From DATAFT01 sp035544635 (GTDB lineage: Bacteria; Acidobacteriota; Thermoanaerobaculia; Multivoradales; Multivoraceae), in NCBI GenBank assembly GCA_035544635.1, contig DATKDQ010000082.1, positions 1 to 15,411 on the forward strand: a stretch of DNA of 15,411 nt, in the 5' to 3' direction. Under the pieces are notes generated by a model. It saw only the letters and a program-made list of their open reading frames with translations, made no database searches and was not told where the DNA came from. The position numbers and the translations under genes are program-made. Below are positions 1 through 7,219 of the stretch, piece after piece. The number at the start of each line of letters is the position of its first letter. Positions within the stretch are counted from its first letter, which is position 1.

Positions 1-231
1 CCGACCACTCGGGCGCAGCGCACCTGGGGCCTGTGGCACTTCGCGGCGCTCTGGGTGGGGATGAGCGTGTGCATCCCGACCTACATGCTGGCCGCGAGCA
101 TGATCGCGTCCGGCCTCACCTGGTCGCAGAGCCTGGTCATCCTCCTGCTCGGCAACGCCATCGTGCTGGTGCCGATGATCGTGACCGGCCACGCCGGTGG
201 GCCAACCAGCTTTTCGAGGAGCACGGAATGA
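1..231 (+). pseudogene. NCS1-family nucleobase/hydantoin permease, truncated remnant (5' end outside window)
   Basis: Reading from base 1, the frame gives 76 residues and then TGA at 229-231. The first ~66 residues match the region of the first two membrane helices in NCS1 (nucleobase:cation symporter-1, allantoin/uracil/hydantoin) permeases: an RTWGLWHFAALW stretch, then MSVCIPTYMLAASMIASG, and a second hydrophobic helix ending in GHAG. In intact family members GHAG is followed by a TKYG-like segment and about ten further helices. Here it changes abruptly into GGPTSFSRSTE and stops. A working NCS1 permease is usually close to 500 residues, so this copy cannot transport. The TGA overlaps the ATG of the next gene (ATGA at 228-231), so the remnant may still couple translation to the cyclase. 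Family assignment is from remembered motifs. Internal deletion and assembly artefact cannot be told apart here. Confidence 0.72.
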
Positions 232-1016
232 AGCTCTACGACCTGTCGCAGCCGTTGAATCAGGAAGTTCCGTTCTGGCCCTACTACCCGCCGTTCGAGG
301 TCAAGTACATCAAGCGCAAAGCCGAGCACGGCGTCAACGCGCAGTACATCATGACCTCCAACCACATGGGGACCCACCTCGACGCGCCCCGCCACTTCGT
401 CACCGCGGGCATGACGATCGACGAGATCCCGCTCGAGTGGCTGTACGGCCCGAGCGTGATCGTCGATCTGCGCGATGCGATGGGCGAGCTCGAGCTCTAC
501 ACGCCGCGGATGATCGAGGAACGGGTCGAGGTGCGCCGTGGGGATCGCCTCCTCCTCCACACCGGGTGGCATCGCCACGCTCAGTTCGGCGCCGAGCCCG
601 ACGAGGAAAAGTACATCCACCGCCATCCGGGCGCGCATCCCGATCTCGTCCCCTGGCTGCTCGAGCAGGAGATCCACGTCTGGGGCGTCGACTGCGTCTC
701 GACCGACCACCCGATGAACCTGCCGATCGGACGGTTCCTGGGCAAGGGCGCCCACGGCCACTGCGACCGGGTGCGGGCCGCCTGCGAGGCGAAGTTCGGC
801 GGTGCTGCGGCGGTCGACCAGCTCTTCCCCGATTCGGCCTACCAGCTCACCCACAACGCTCTCTTCCCGCACAACTGCATGCACATCGAGAACCTGGGTG
901 GGCAGATCGACGCGCCCGAGCTGCAGAACCGCCGGCTCGTGGTGGGATGCTTCCCGTGGAAGTTCAAAGGCGGAGAGGCGGCGTTCGCGCGGGTGGTGGC
1001 GTTCGTCGAGGAATAG
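228..1016 (+). CDS. Cyclase-family metal-dependent hydrolase (kynurenine formamidase/isatin hydrolase-like)
   Basis: This is a 262-residue protein of the cyclase family (PF04199), whose members use a divalent metal to open cyclic amides or cleave formamides. The diagnostic motif HMGTHLDAPRHF is present, with likely metal ligands H46, H50, D52 and H56. A later HIENLGG (H219, E221, N222) matches the family's C-terminal active-site signature. It is longer than a typical bacterial kynurenine formamidase (about 210 residues). The extra length lies mainly between residues 160 and 215, so kynurenine formamidase itself is unlikely. ATG 228 is chosen because homology begins there with MKLYDLSQPL and it overlaps the upstream permease stop as ATGA. 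The same frame stays open further upstream but looks non-homologous. No signal peptide is seen, so it is probably cytoplasmic. The remnant permease hints at a ureide or cyclic-imide substrate; this is inference. Confidence 0.88.
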   Translation: MKLYDLSQPLNQEVPFWPYYPPFEVKYIKRKAEHGVNAQYIMTSNHMGTHLDAPRHFVTAGMTIDEIPLEWLYGPSVIVDLRDAMGELELYTPRMIEERVEVRRGDRLLLHTGWHRHAQFGAEPDEEKYIHRHPGAHPDLVPWLLEQEIHVWGVDCVSTDHPMNLPIGRFLGKGAHGHCDRVRAACEAKFGGAAAVDQLFPDSAYQLTHNALFPHNCMHIENLGGQIDAPELQNRRLVVGCFPWKFKGGEAAFARVVAFVEE

Positions 1017-1025
1017 ACCCGCGCG

Positions 1026-2348
1026 CTACAGCAGCGTTCCCGACAGGATGAGCTCCGCGGTCGTGAAGTAGATGACGATCCCCACCACGTCGACCAGGGT
1101 GGCGACCAGGGGGGCCGACGCGCTGGCGGGATCGAAGCCGAAGCGGGTGGCGATGAAGGGGAGCATCGAGCCGATGATGGTGCCCCACAGCACCACGCTG
1201 ATCAGGCTGATTCCGATCGTCAGGGCGAGCGGGGCGTGATGCGGTCCGAACTCCTGGAAGACGGTCGCGCCGAGCTCGATCCGGAGGATGCCCACAGCGG
1301 CCAGGATCGCTCCCAGGGTCAGGCCCGACGCCGCTTCGCGCCGCATGATGCGCCACCAGTCGCGCAGGCGCACCTGGCCGAGGGCCATAGCCCGGGTGAC
1401 GAGCGTCGCGGCCTGTGAGCCGGAGTTTCCGCCGCTGGCGATGATGAGCGGGATGAACACCGTGAGCACGATGGCGCGCGCCAGCGCGTCCTCGTAGAAC
1501 GCCAGGGCGTTGGTGGTGAACATCCCGCCGACGAAGAGCACCGCGAGCCAGCCGGCGCGCTTCCTGATCAGCGACCAGAACGGGGTCTGCAGATAGGGAA
1601 CGTCGAGAGCCTCCATGCCGCCCAGCTTCTGGATGTCCTCGGTGGCCTCTTCCAGCACCACGTCGACGATGTCGTCCGCGGTGACGATGCCGCGTATGCG
1701 GCCGTCCTGGTCGACCACCGGCACCGCGACCAGATCCTCGTCCGCCAGCACCTTCGCGACCGCCTCCTGATCCATGTCCTCGGGGACGGAGACGACGTCG
1801 CGGCGCATGATGTCCGCCACCCTGGTTCCAGGCGGCGCCGTGAACAGCTCTCGGAACGAGACCACCCCGAGCAGCCGCTGGTCCTGATCCAGGACGTAGA
1901 TGTAGGAGATCGTCTCCAGGTTCTGCCGCGCCTGCCGCCGCAGATAGCCGATCGCCTCGTCGAGGGTCATGTCGGGGCGCACGCGCGCGAAGCGGGGGCT
2001 CATGAGACCGCCGGCGTCGTCCTCGGCGTAGGCGAGAAGCGCCGAGACCTCGGCGCGGCTGGTGGGGTCGAGCAGGGCGAGCAGCCGCTGGCGCTCCTCC
2101 GGCGGCACCTGCTGCAGCAGGTCGGCGGCGTCGTCCGGCGCGAGCAGGCGCATCCAGAGCCGGCGCTCGGGATCGCTCAGTCGGAGGACGATGTCCGCCT
2201 GCGCGCGCGGAGACAGCTCGAGGAAGAACTCCTCCGCCTCCGCGCGCCGGAGCAGGCCGAAACCTTCCGCCCGCTCGTCGGCGTCGAGAACCGGCCACAC
2301 TTCCCGAAGCGCATCGGGGTCGATCCTGACCTGCGTCGTCTGCGTCAT
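1026..2348 (-). CDS. mgtE: MgtE-type magnesium channel/transporter
   Basis: This 440-residue inner-membrane protein has the full MgtE layout: an acidic helical N domain (about 1-118), a pair of CBS domains (about 119-240), a connecting helix, and five membrane helices (about 265-440). The pore-region hallmarks GGNSGSQ (306-312) and VTRAMALGQ are present. The conserved pore aspartate is in LVDVVGIVIYF (D420, equivalent to Asp432 of the Thermus protein). MgtE carries Mg2+ inward and closes when Mg2+ fills the cytoplasmic N and CBS domains. The start is placed at ATG 2348 because GAGGA lies six bases upstream. An ATG two codons earlier and a GTG at 2369 are in frame but less well spaced. The gene ends 9 bp from the cyclase gene, tail to tail. 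I saw no M-box-like leader upstream, but the 169-bp divergent gap could hold only a compact regulator. Confidence 0.95.
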   Translation of the reverse strand: MTQTTQVRIDPDALREVWPVLDADERAEGFGLLRRAEAEEFFLELSPRAQADIVLRLSDPERRLWMRLLAPDDAADLLQQVPPEERQRLLALLDPTSRAEVSALLAYAEDDAGGLMSPRFARVRPDMTLDEAIGYLRRQARQNLETISYIYVLDQDQRLLGVVSFRELFTAPPGTRVADIMRRDVVSVPEDMDQEAVAKVLADEDLVAVPVVDQDGRIRGIVTADDIVDVVLEEATEDIQKLGGMEALDVPYLQTPFWSLIRKRAGWLAVLFVGGMFTTNALAFYEDALARAIVLTVFIPLIIASGGNSGSQAATLVTRAMALGQVRLRDWWRIMRREAASGLTLGAILAAVGILRIELGATVFQEFGPHHAPLALTIGISLISVVLWGTIIGSMLPFIATRFGFDPASASAPLVATLVDVVGIVIYFTTAELILSGTLL

Positions 2349-2517
2349 CGCCATTCCTCGGCCACTCACCGTGGCGTTCGCGGGCGGTGACAGGATACGG
2401 TTTTTCCGGCGGTGCGGCCTGCCCCGGCGCCGGCCACCGCTCCCAAACGATGGAGGGTCTGAAACGGTTAGGCTCCACCAGCGAACGGTGCTCGGACCGT
2501 CTCAGCACCTGCTCGGA

Positions 2518-3918
2518 ATGACGGATCTCCTGCTCCAGAGCGCTTCGGAGCTGCGTCGGCTCGTCGGCCGCGGCGAGCTGTCGGCGGTCGAGCTGATCGA
2601 GGCCACGCTCCAGCGCATCGAGGAGAGCAACGGCGAGATCAACGCCGTCGTCACTCTCGAGCCGCGCGCGCGGCAGGAGGCGCGCGCGCTCGACGCGCGG
2701 CGGGCGCGCGGCGAGGAGCTCGGGCCGCTCCACGGGCTCCCGGTAGGGATCAAGGACGTGACGCCGGTGGCGGGCCTGCGCACCACCTACGGGTCGCCGC
2801 TCTACGCCGACCACGTGCCCGAGGAGGACGCCGAGGTCGTGCGCCGGCTGCGCGCGGCCGGCGCGGTGGTGATCGGAAAGACCAACACCCCCGAATTCGC
2901 GACCGGCGCCAACACCTTCAACGAGGTGTTCGGCCGCACCCGCAACCCCTGGAACCTCGAGCGCAGCGCCGGTGGCTCGACCGGGGGCGGCGCCGCGGCG
3001 CTCGCCACCGGCATGATCGCCCTCGCCGAGGGTACCGACCTCGGAGGCTCGCTGCGCATCCCGGCGGCGTTCTGCGGCGTGGTCGGGATGCGCCCTTCGC
3101 CCGGACTGGTTCCGACCTCTCCCTCCGACTACCTATGGGACACGCTCCAGGTGACCGGGCCGATGGCGCGGCGCGCCGAGGACGTGGCACTCATGCTCCA
3201 GGCGGTGGCGGGTCCGAGCGCGCGCGCGCCGCTGGCGCAGCCGATCACGGGCCGCGACTTCGTGGCGGCGGTGGCGCGCGCGGACGCTCTCGGCGTGCGC
3301 CTCGCCTACGCGCCCGACGTGGCGGGGATCGGGGTGGACCCGGCGATCGAAGGGGTCTGCCGTGCCGCAGCGATGGAGCTGCGTCAGGCGGGCGCGCGCG
3401 TGGAGGAGACCGACCTCGACCTCGAGTACGGCAAGCGCAGCTTCCTGGCGCTGCGCGGGTACTGGATGGTGGCGCAGCAGCATCCCCGCCTCGAGAGGAT
3501 CGAGCGCTTCGGCGACAACCTGCGCGGCAACGTCGAGGCCGGCCTGCGCCGCAGCGTGGCCGAGCTGGCCGAGGCGGAGGCGCTGCGCGGCCGGCTGTGG
3601 GACGACCTGCGCCGCCTGTTCGAGCGCTGCGATCTGCTGCTCACGCCCTGCGTCGCGGTGCCGCCGTTCCCGGTCGGGCAGAACTATCCCGACGCGATCG
3701 CCGGGCGGCCGATGAGGACCTACGTCGACTGGATCGCGCCGACCTTCGTGCTCTCGCTGGCGGGGCTGCCGATCGCGTCGGTGCCGGCGGGCCTCGATCC
3801 GGAGGGACTGCCGGTCGGGCTGCAGATCGTGGGCCCGCCGCGGGGCGAGGAGGCGGTGCTGGCGATGGCGAGGATCCTTCAGGAAGCGCGCCCGGTCGGT
3901 TTGCCGTCGATGCGGTAG
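2518..3918 (+). CDS. Amidase-signature family hydrolase (cytoplasmic)
   Basis: This 466-residue enzyme belongs to the amidase signature family (PF01425), which hydrolyses amides through a Ser-cisSer-Lys triad. All three residues are visible: K79 in GLPVGIKD, S154 in the AGGSTGGGAA loop (cis-Ser) and S178 in GTDLGGSLRIPA (nucleophile). Length and domain order are normal. There is no signal peptide or membrane segment, so it acts in the cytoplasm. It lacks features that would make it a confident GatA, and no gatC or gatB is nearby, so a catabolic or detoxifying amidase is more likely. The substrate is unknown. ATG 2518 is chosen by homology; the upstream sequence has only a weak ribosome-binding site. 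An in-frame GTG at 2488 is possible. The gene diverges from mgtE and converges on a second amidase gene 12 bp away. Confidence 0.92.
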   Translation: MTDLLLQSASELRRLVGRGELSAVELIEATLQRIEESNGEINAVVTLEPRARQEARALDARRARGEELGPLHGLPVGIKDVTPVAGLRTTYGSPLYADHVPEEDAEVVRRLRAAGAVVIGKTNTPEFATGANTFNEVFGRTRNPWNLERSAGGSTGGGAAALATGMIALAEGTDLGGSLRIPAAFCGVVGMRPSPGLVPTSPSDYLWDTLQVTGPMARRAEDVALMLQAVAGPSARAPLAQPITGRDFVAAVARADALGVRLAYAPDVAGIGVDPAIEGVCRAAAMELRQAGARVEETDLDLEYGKRSFLALRGYWMVAQQHPRLERIERFGDNLRGNVEAGLRRSVAELAEAEALRGRLWDDLRRLFERCDLLLTPCVAVPPFPVGQNYPDAIAGRPMRTYVDWIAPTFVLSLAGLPIASVPAGLDPEGLPVGLQIVGPPRGEEAVLAMARILQEARPVGLPSMR

Positions 3919-3930
3919 GCGTGGGGCTTC

Positions 3931-5508
3931 TCACCCGAGCGGATCGATCGGCGTGATCACGCCCAGGGTGTGCTCGATCGCGGCCGCGCCGTCGAGGGCG
4001 AGGTCCTCGCGGAAGCGATCGGCGATCACCTGCACGCCCATCGGCAGGCCGTCCGCCACGCCCACCGGCACCGCGACCGCCGGGATGCCGAGCAGGTTCA
4101 CCGCGACCACCAGGCGGAGCTGGCCCATCACGTCCCACGCCTGATCGACGCCGGCGACGTCGTAGCCGACCTCGAACGGCGGCTGGGTGAACACCGGACC
4201 GACGACGAGCGGGTAGCGCGTGAAGAACTCGCTCCACTCGGCGAGCAGAGTGTGGCGCTCGGTCAGGGCCTCCTGGTACCGCTCCAGGCCACCGAACTCC
4301 CAGCGGCTCATCACCAGGTCGAGAAAGAGGAACGCCTCCTCCGACATCACGTCGCGGAAGTAGTCGAGCCCCTGGAAGAGCTCGGTGCCGAGGAAGTCCA
4401 TCCACACGTCGAAGACCGCGGCCAGCCGCGGCGGCTCCACGTCCTCGACGGCATAGCCGGCGGCGGCGAGCGCCCGACCCGCCTTGCGCACGCCCTCCGC
4501 CACCGCTGGGTGCGTGGTGCCGCCGCTCGGCTCGGGCACCAGGGCGACGCGCAGCGGCGCCGCCGGGTCGGGCAGGTCGAGCGGCACCGGCATCGACCAG
4601 GGGTCGCGTACGTGCACACCGGACAGGATCCGATAGCCGAGACGCACGTCGGCCACACTTCTCGCCATCGGACCGTTGACCGCCATCAACTGCCCGGCGA
4701 GGCCGCCCCCGCCTGCGTCCGGGATGCGCCCCAAGGAGGGCTTGAGCGCGGCGATCCCGCAGCAGTTCGCCGGGTTGCGCAGCGAGCCGCCGATGTCGTT
4801 GCCGAGGCCGATCGGGCTCATGCCGGTGGCGAGCGCCGCGGCCTCGCCGCCGCTCGATCCGCCGACGTTGCGAGCGCTGTTCCAGGGGTTGAGCGTTCGT
4901 CCCCAGATCTCGCTGAAGCTGTGGACCCGCAGACCGAGATCGGGGAGGTTGGTGCGTCCCAGCGGGACGCCGCCGGCGGTCCGCATCCGCTCGACCACCG
5001 GGTGATCGAGCTGCGCCACGGCCGCCCGGTTCTCCTCGAGCCCGTGGGTGTTCGGCTTTCCGGCCTGATCCAGGTTGTCCTTGATCGTGAACGGCACGCC
5101 GTGGAGCGGCCCGAGCTGCGCCCCGCGTGCGACCGCGGCGTCGGCTTCGCGCGCGGCGGCCCGAGCCTCGTCGGCGAAGACCACCGGCATGGCGTTGATC
5201 TTCGCGTTGACGGAGTCGATGCGCGCGAGGTGAGCCTCGACCACGTCCAGCGACGTGACGCGCCGGCCGGCGATCGCCTCCGCGAGCTGACCGGCGCCGG
5301 CGCGCCACAGCTCCGTGGGCAGAGCGGCGGAGCCGGCCGCGGCCGCCGGGCCCGCCTGCACGCCATGGAGCGGAGAACGAACGGTGCCGAGTGCCGCGGC
5401 GGCGGCGAGCGTCGCCGCGACGCCCTCGAGCACCTCGCGACGGGTCCAGGCCGGCCGCGGTTCGGAGAAGGAACGGGAGGACGGGGGTCGCGACAGGCGG
5501 TCGATCAT
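3931..5508 (-). CDS. Exported (Tat-type) amidase-signature hydrolase
   Basis: This 525-residue amidase-signature enzyme has catalytic residues K143 (FTIKDN), S218 (VGGSSGGEAA) and S242 (GNDIGGSLRNPA). Unlike its neighbour it has an N-terminal extension with a twin-arginine motif, WTRREVLEG (R23, R24), then an Ala-rich hydrophobic run (28-41) and an Ala-rich linker to about residue 62. This predicts Tat export as a folded protein, cleaved or anchored. The nucleophile loop reads RNPANCCG rather than the commoner RIPAAFCG, which may shape specificity. The GVPFTIKD to NTHG region resembles bacterial amidases annotated as glutamyl-tRNA amidotransferase A-like or peptide amidases, but I cannot name the substrate. 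The start at 5508 is supported by GGAGGG five bases upstream. It converges with the other amidase and diverges from the exonuclease gene. A 10-bp inverted repeat lies in its 5' leader. Confidence 0.92.
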   Translation of the reverse strand: MIDRLSRPPSSRSFSEPRPAWTRREVLEGVAATLAAAAALGTVRSPLHGVQAGPAAAAGSAALPTELWRAGAGQLAEAIAGRRVTSLDVVEAHLARIDSVNAKINAMPVVFADEARAAAREADAAVARGAQLGPLHGVPFTIKDNLDQAGKPNTHGLEENRAAVAQLDHPVVERMRTAGGVPLGRTNLPDLGLRVHSFSEIWGRTLNPWNSARNVGGSSGGEAAALATGMSPIGLGNDIGGSLRNPANCCGIAALKPSLGRIPDAGGGGLAGQLMAVNGPMARSVADVRLGYRILSGVHVRDPWSMPVPLDLPDPAAPLRVALVPEPSGGTTHPAVAEGVRKAGRALAAAGYAVEDVEPPRLAAVFDVWMDFLGTELFQGLDYFRDVMSEEAFLFLDLVMSRWEFGGLERYQEALTERHTLLAEWSEFFTRYPLVVGPVFTQPPFEVGYDVAGVDQAWDVMGQLRLVVAVNLLGIPAVAVPVGVADGLPMGVQVIADRFREDLALDGAAAIEHTLGVITPIDPLG

Positions 5509-5519
5509 GATCCCTCCAG

Positions 5520-5570
5520 CGCTCCGCGCCGCGCCGGGCGTGCGGTGGCCGCGTGTTCACGCGCGGAGCG
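5520..5570. repeat. 10-bp perfect inverted repeat in the amidase/exonuclease divergent gap
   Basis: CGCTCCGCGC at 5520-5529 is matched by its exact reverse complement GCGCGGAGCG at 5561-5570, with a 31-base spacer. It sits in the 143-bp gap between two divergent starts, immediately upstream of the Shine-Dalgarno sequence of the exported amidase. It could be a two-half-site operator or an mRNA leader hairpin. In such GC-rich DNA a chance match is not excluded. Confidence 0.45.
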
Positions 5571-5651
5571 GTGCAAGTCTACGCCGGAACGGAGGCTCGC
5601 CCCCGTCGCCGTTTCCGCTGGGGGGCGGAGCTGGTCTCGTGCGCCGCTACA

Positions 5652-6437
5652 ATGACGCGCGTGCGCGTCGCCACCTGGAACGTCAACGGCCTGCGCGCGC
5701 GGCTCGGCTTCGTGCTGCACTGGCTGCGCGCCCGCCGTCCCGACCTGGTCGGGATCCAGGAGCTGAAGCTAGAGGACGAGCACTTCCCGAGCGCCGAGCT
5801 CGCCGAGCTCGGCTATCGATCGATCGCCCACTGTCAGCGCGGCTGGAACGGCGTCGCCATCCTCGCCCGCCAGCCGATCGAGGTGGTGCAACGGGGTCTC
5901 CCCGGGCAGGACGAGATGGGCGCCCGGCTTCTCACCGCGCGCGTCGAAGGCATCGACTTCACCACCCTCTACATCCCGAACGGGAAGTATGTGGGCCACG
6001 AGGATTTCCCGCGCAAGCTCGCCTGGCTCGACGCGCTGGCGGAGCACCTCGAGCGCGACTGCGACCCCGGCCGCCCGGCGGTTGTGTGCGGCGACTTCAA
6101 CCTCTGCCCGCAGCCGATCGACAGTTGGAACGAGGCGCTGCTTCACCGCGGCATCTTCCACACCGACGAGGAGCGCTCCCGGTTCCAGCGCCTCCTCGAC
6201 TGGGGTCTGGTCGACGTCTATCGCCGGCTGCTGCCCGAGACCCGGGCGTTCACGTGGTGGGACTACCGGGCCGGAGCGTTCCACAAGAACGAGGGGCTGC
6301 GCATCGATCTGCTGCTCGGCACCCAACCGCTGGCTACGCGCGCGACGGCGGCCGAGATCGATCGCGAGTACCGCAAGAAGAAGGACGGGCTCATCGCCTC
6401 CGACCACGCGCCGGTGATGGTCGAGCTCGAGGCATGA
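5652..6437 (+). CDS. xthA: Exodeoxyribonuclease III / AP endonuclease
   Basis: This 261-residue enzyme belongs to the exonuclease-endonuclease-phosphatase family. It cuts DNA 5' of abasic sites and trims 3' ends in base excision repair. The ExoIII residues are present in order: N10 and N12 in TWNVNGLR, E37 in GIQELK (metal), Y107 in LYIPNG, D148 and N150 in CGDFN, D219 in LRIDLLL, and D251-H252 in SDHAPV. The length is normal. ATG 5652 is the start expected from homology, since the family motif begins at residue 4; no strong ribosome-binding site precedes it. The TGA overlaps the next gene's ATG (ATGA at 6434-6437), so the two are probably translated together. It is a housekeeping repair enzyme of cytoplasm and nucleoid, with no damage-response operator visible upstream. 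Confidence 0.95.
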   Translation: MTRVRVATWNVNGLRARLGFVLHWLRARRPDLVGIQELKLEDEHFPSAELAELGYRSIAHCQRGWNGVAILARQPIEVVQRGLPGQDEMGARLLTARVEGIDFTTLYIPNGKYVGHEDFPRKLAWLDALAEHLERDCDPGRPAVVCGDFNLCPQPIDSWNEALLHRGIFHTDEERSRFQRLLDWGLVDVYRRLLPETRAFTWWDYRAGAFHKNEGLRIDLLLGTQPLATRATAAEIDREYRKKKDGLIASDHAPVMVELEA

Positions 6438-7219
6438 CGCGCGAGACCCGTCCGGAGCCGCCGGTCGGTGGCGGTGCGACGTCGGTTCGGGGTCCGGGCC
6501 GGGAGGCGCTGCTGGCGGCGGCGCGCCGGCTCGAGCCGCATCACGTCCATCTCTTCTTCAAGCACGGCGCGCACTTCCACAACCCGCTGGTGCCGGCGGA
6601 GTGGGAAGCGCTGGCGCAGGAGCCTGCGCTCGACCAGCCCGCGGTCCAGCGCGTGGTGGTCGAGCTCCTGCCGGCGCGCCTGCCCGGCCTCGCTCCGGGC
6701 ATCTACTCGCCGGTGCCGATCGCGCGCGGGCTCGAGGCCGGGCGCGAGCTCGACGCGCTTCTCGACGAGCTCCGCTACGAGATGATCCGGGTCGACGAGG
6801 AGCAGCGTTGGACTTGGATGGGCAGAGCGGTGGCGCCGCGCATCAAGGCGTTCTTCCTCGAGCGCCTGGCGTGGGAGCCGGCGCTCGGGATCTGGTACTT
6901 CGAGTACCAGGTCAATCCCGAGTGGTGGGACAAGAGCTACCTCGACGCCGCGATCACGCCCCTGGTCGCGAGCTCCGCGGTGGAGGAGGCCGGCAGCCTG
7001 CGCGTGACCCTCAACGCCGGTGGGTCCGACCTGCTCGACCTCGACACCCTCCGCCTCGACCAGCGCGAGCGCCTGTTCTGCGGCACCATGAGCCACGGCG
7101 AGGTCCTGTTCGCGGATGCGCTGCGCTTCACGATCCTGCGCCACGCCAACGAGGCCTGTGACGCGGTGAGGATCGCCGGCCGGTGGCGTCCGTTGCGCTA
7201 CGCCGCCCCGCCCAGATAG
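6434..7219 (+). CDS. Unrecognised 261-residue protein coupled to exonuclease III
   Basis: I do not recognise this family. After a low-complexity N-terminus (about 1-25), residues 34-55 carry a His-rich stretch, HHVHLFFKHGAHFHNPL, that could bind metal. A Trp/aromatic-rich middle follows: RWTWMGRA, then GIWYFEYQVNPEWWDKSYLD. The C-terminal part has regular beta-strand-like segments and two cysteines. No signal peptide or membrane helix is evident, so it is probably soluble. The start is ATG 6434, sharing four bases with the exonuclease III stop, which is good evidence of co-translation. The long homogeneous frame supports a real gene. Its last 22 bases overlap the 3' end of the convergent oxygenase gene. 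A DNA-repair role is suggested only by coupling to xthA. Confidence 0.75.
   Translation: MTRETRPEPPVGGGATSVRGPGREALLAAARRLEPHHVHLFFKHGAHFHNPLVPAEWEALAQEPALDQPAVQRVVVELLPARLPGLAPGIYSPVPIARGLEAGRELDALLDELRYEMIRVDEEQRWTWMGRAVAPRIKAFFLERLAWEPALGIWYFEYQVNPEWWDKSYLDAAITPLVASSAVEEAGSLRVTLNAGGSDLLDLDTLRLDQRERLFCGTMSHGEVLFADALRFTILRHANEACDAVRIAGRWRPLRYAAPPR

Noticed and set aside
2403..2440. GC-rich palindromic stretch (CCGGCGCCGG at 2424-2433 with imperfect flanking arms) as a magnesium riboswitch or operator
   Set aside because: The stem is imperfect and GC-only, and it does not resemble the M-box or another leader I know. Chance is likely at this base composition.
964..2814. Minus-strand 616-codon open frame covering the mgtE region and the amidase start
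   Set aside because: The MgtE frame in the same region has full family motifs. This frame is Arg/Gly/Pro-rich low complexity caused by high GC content.
2518..3918. GatA subunit of the tRNA amidotransferase
   Set aside because: The triad is shared by the whole amidase family, there is no gatB or gatC nearby, and a second unrelated amidase lies beside it.
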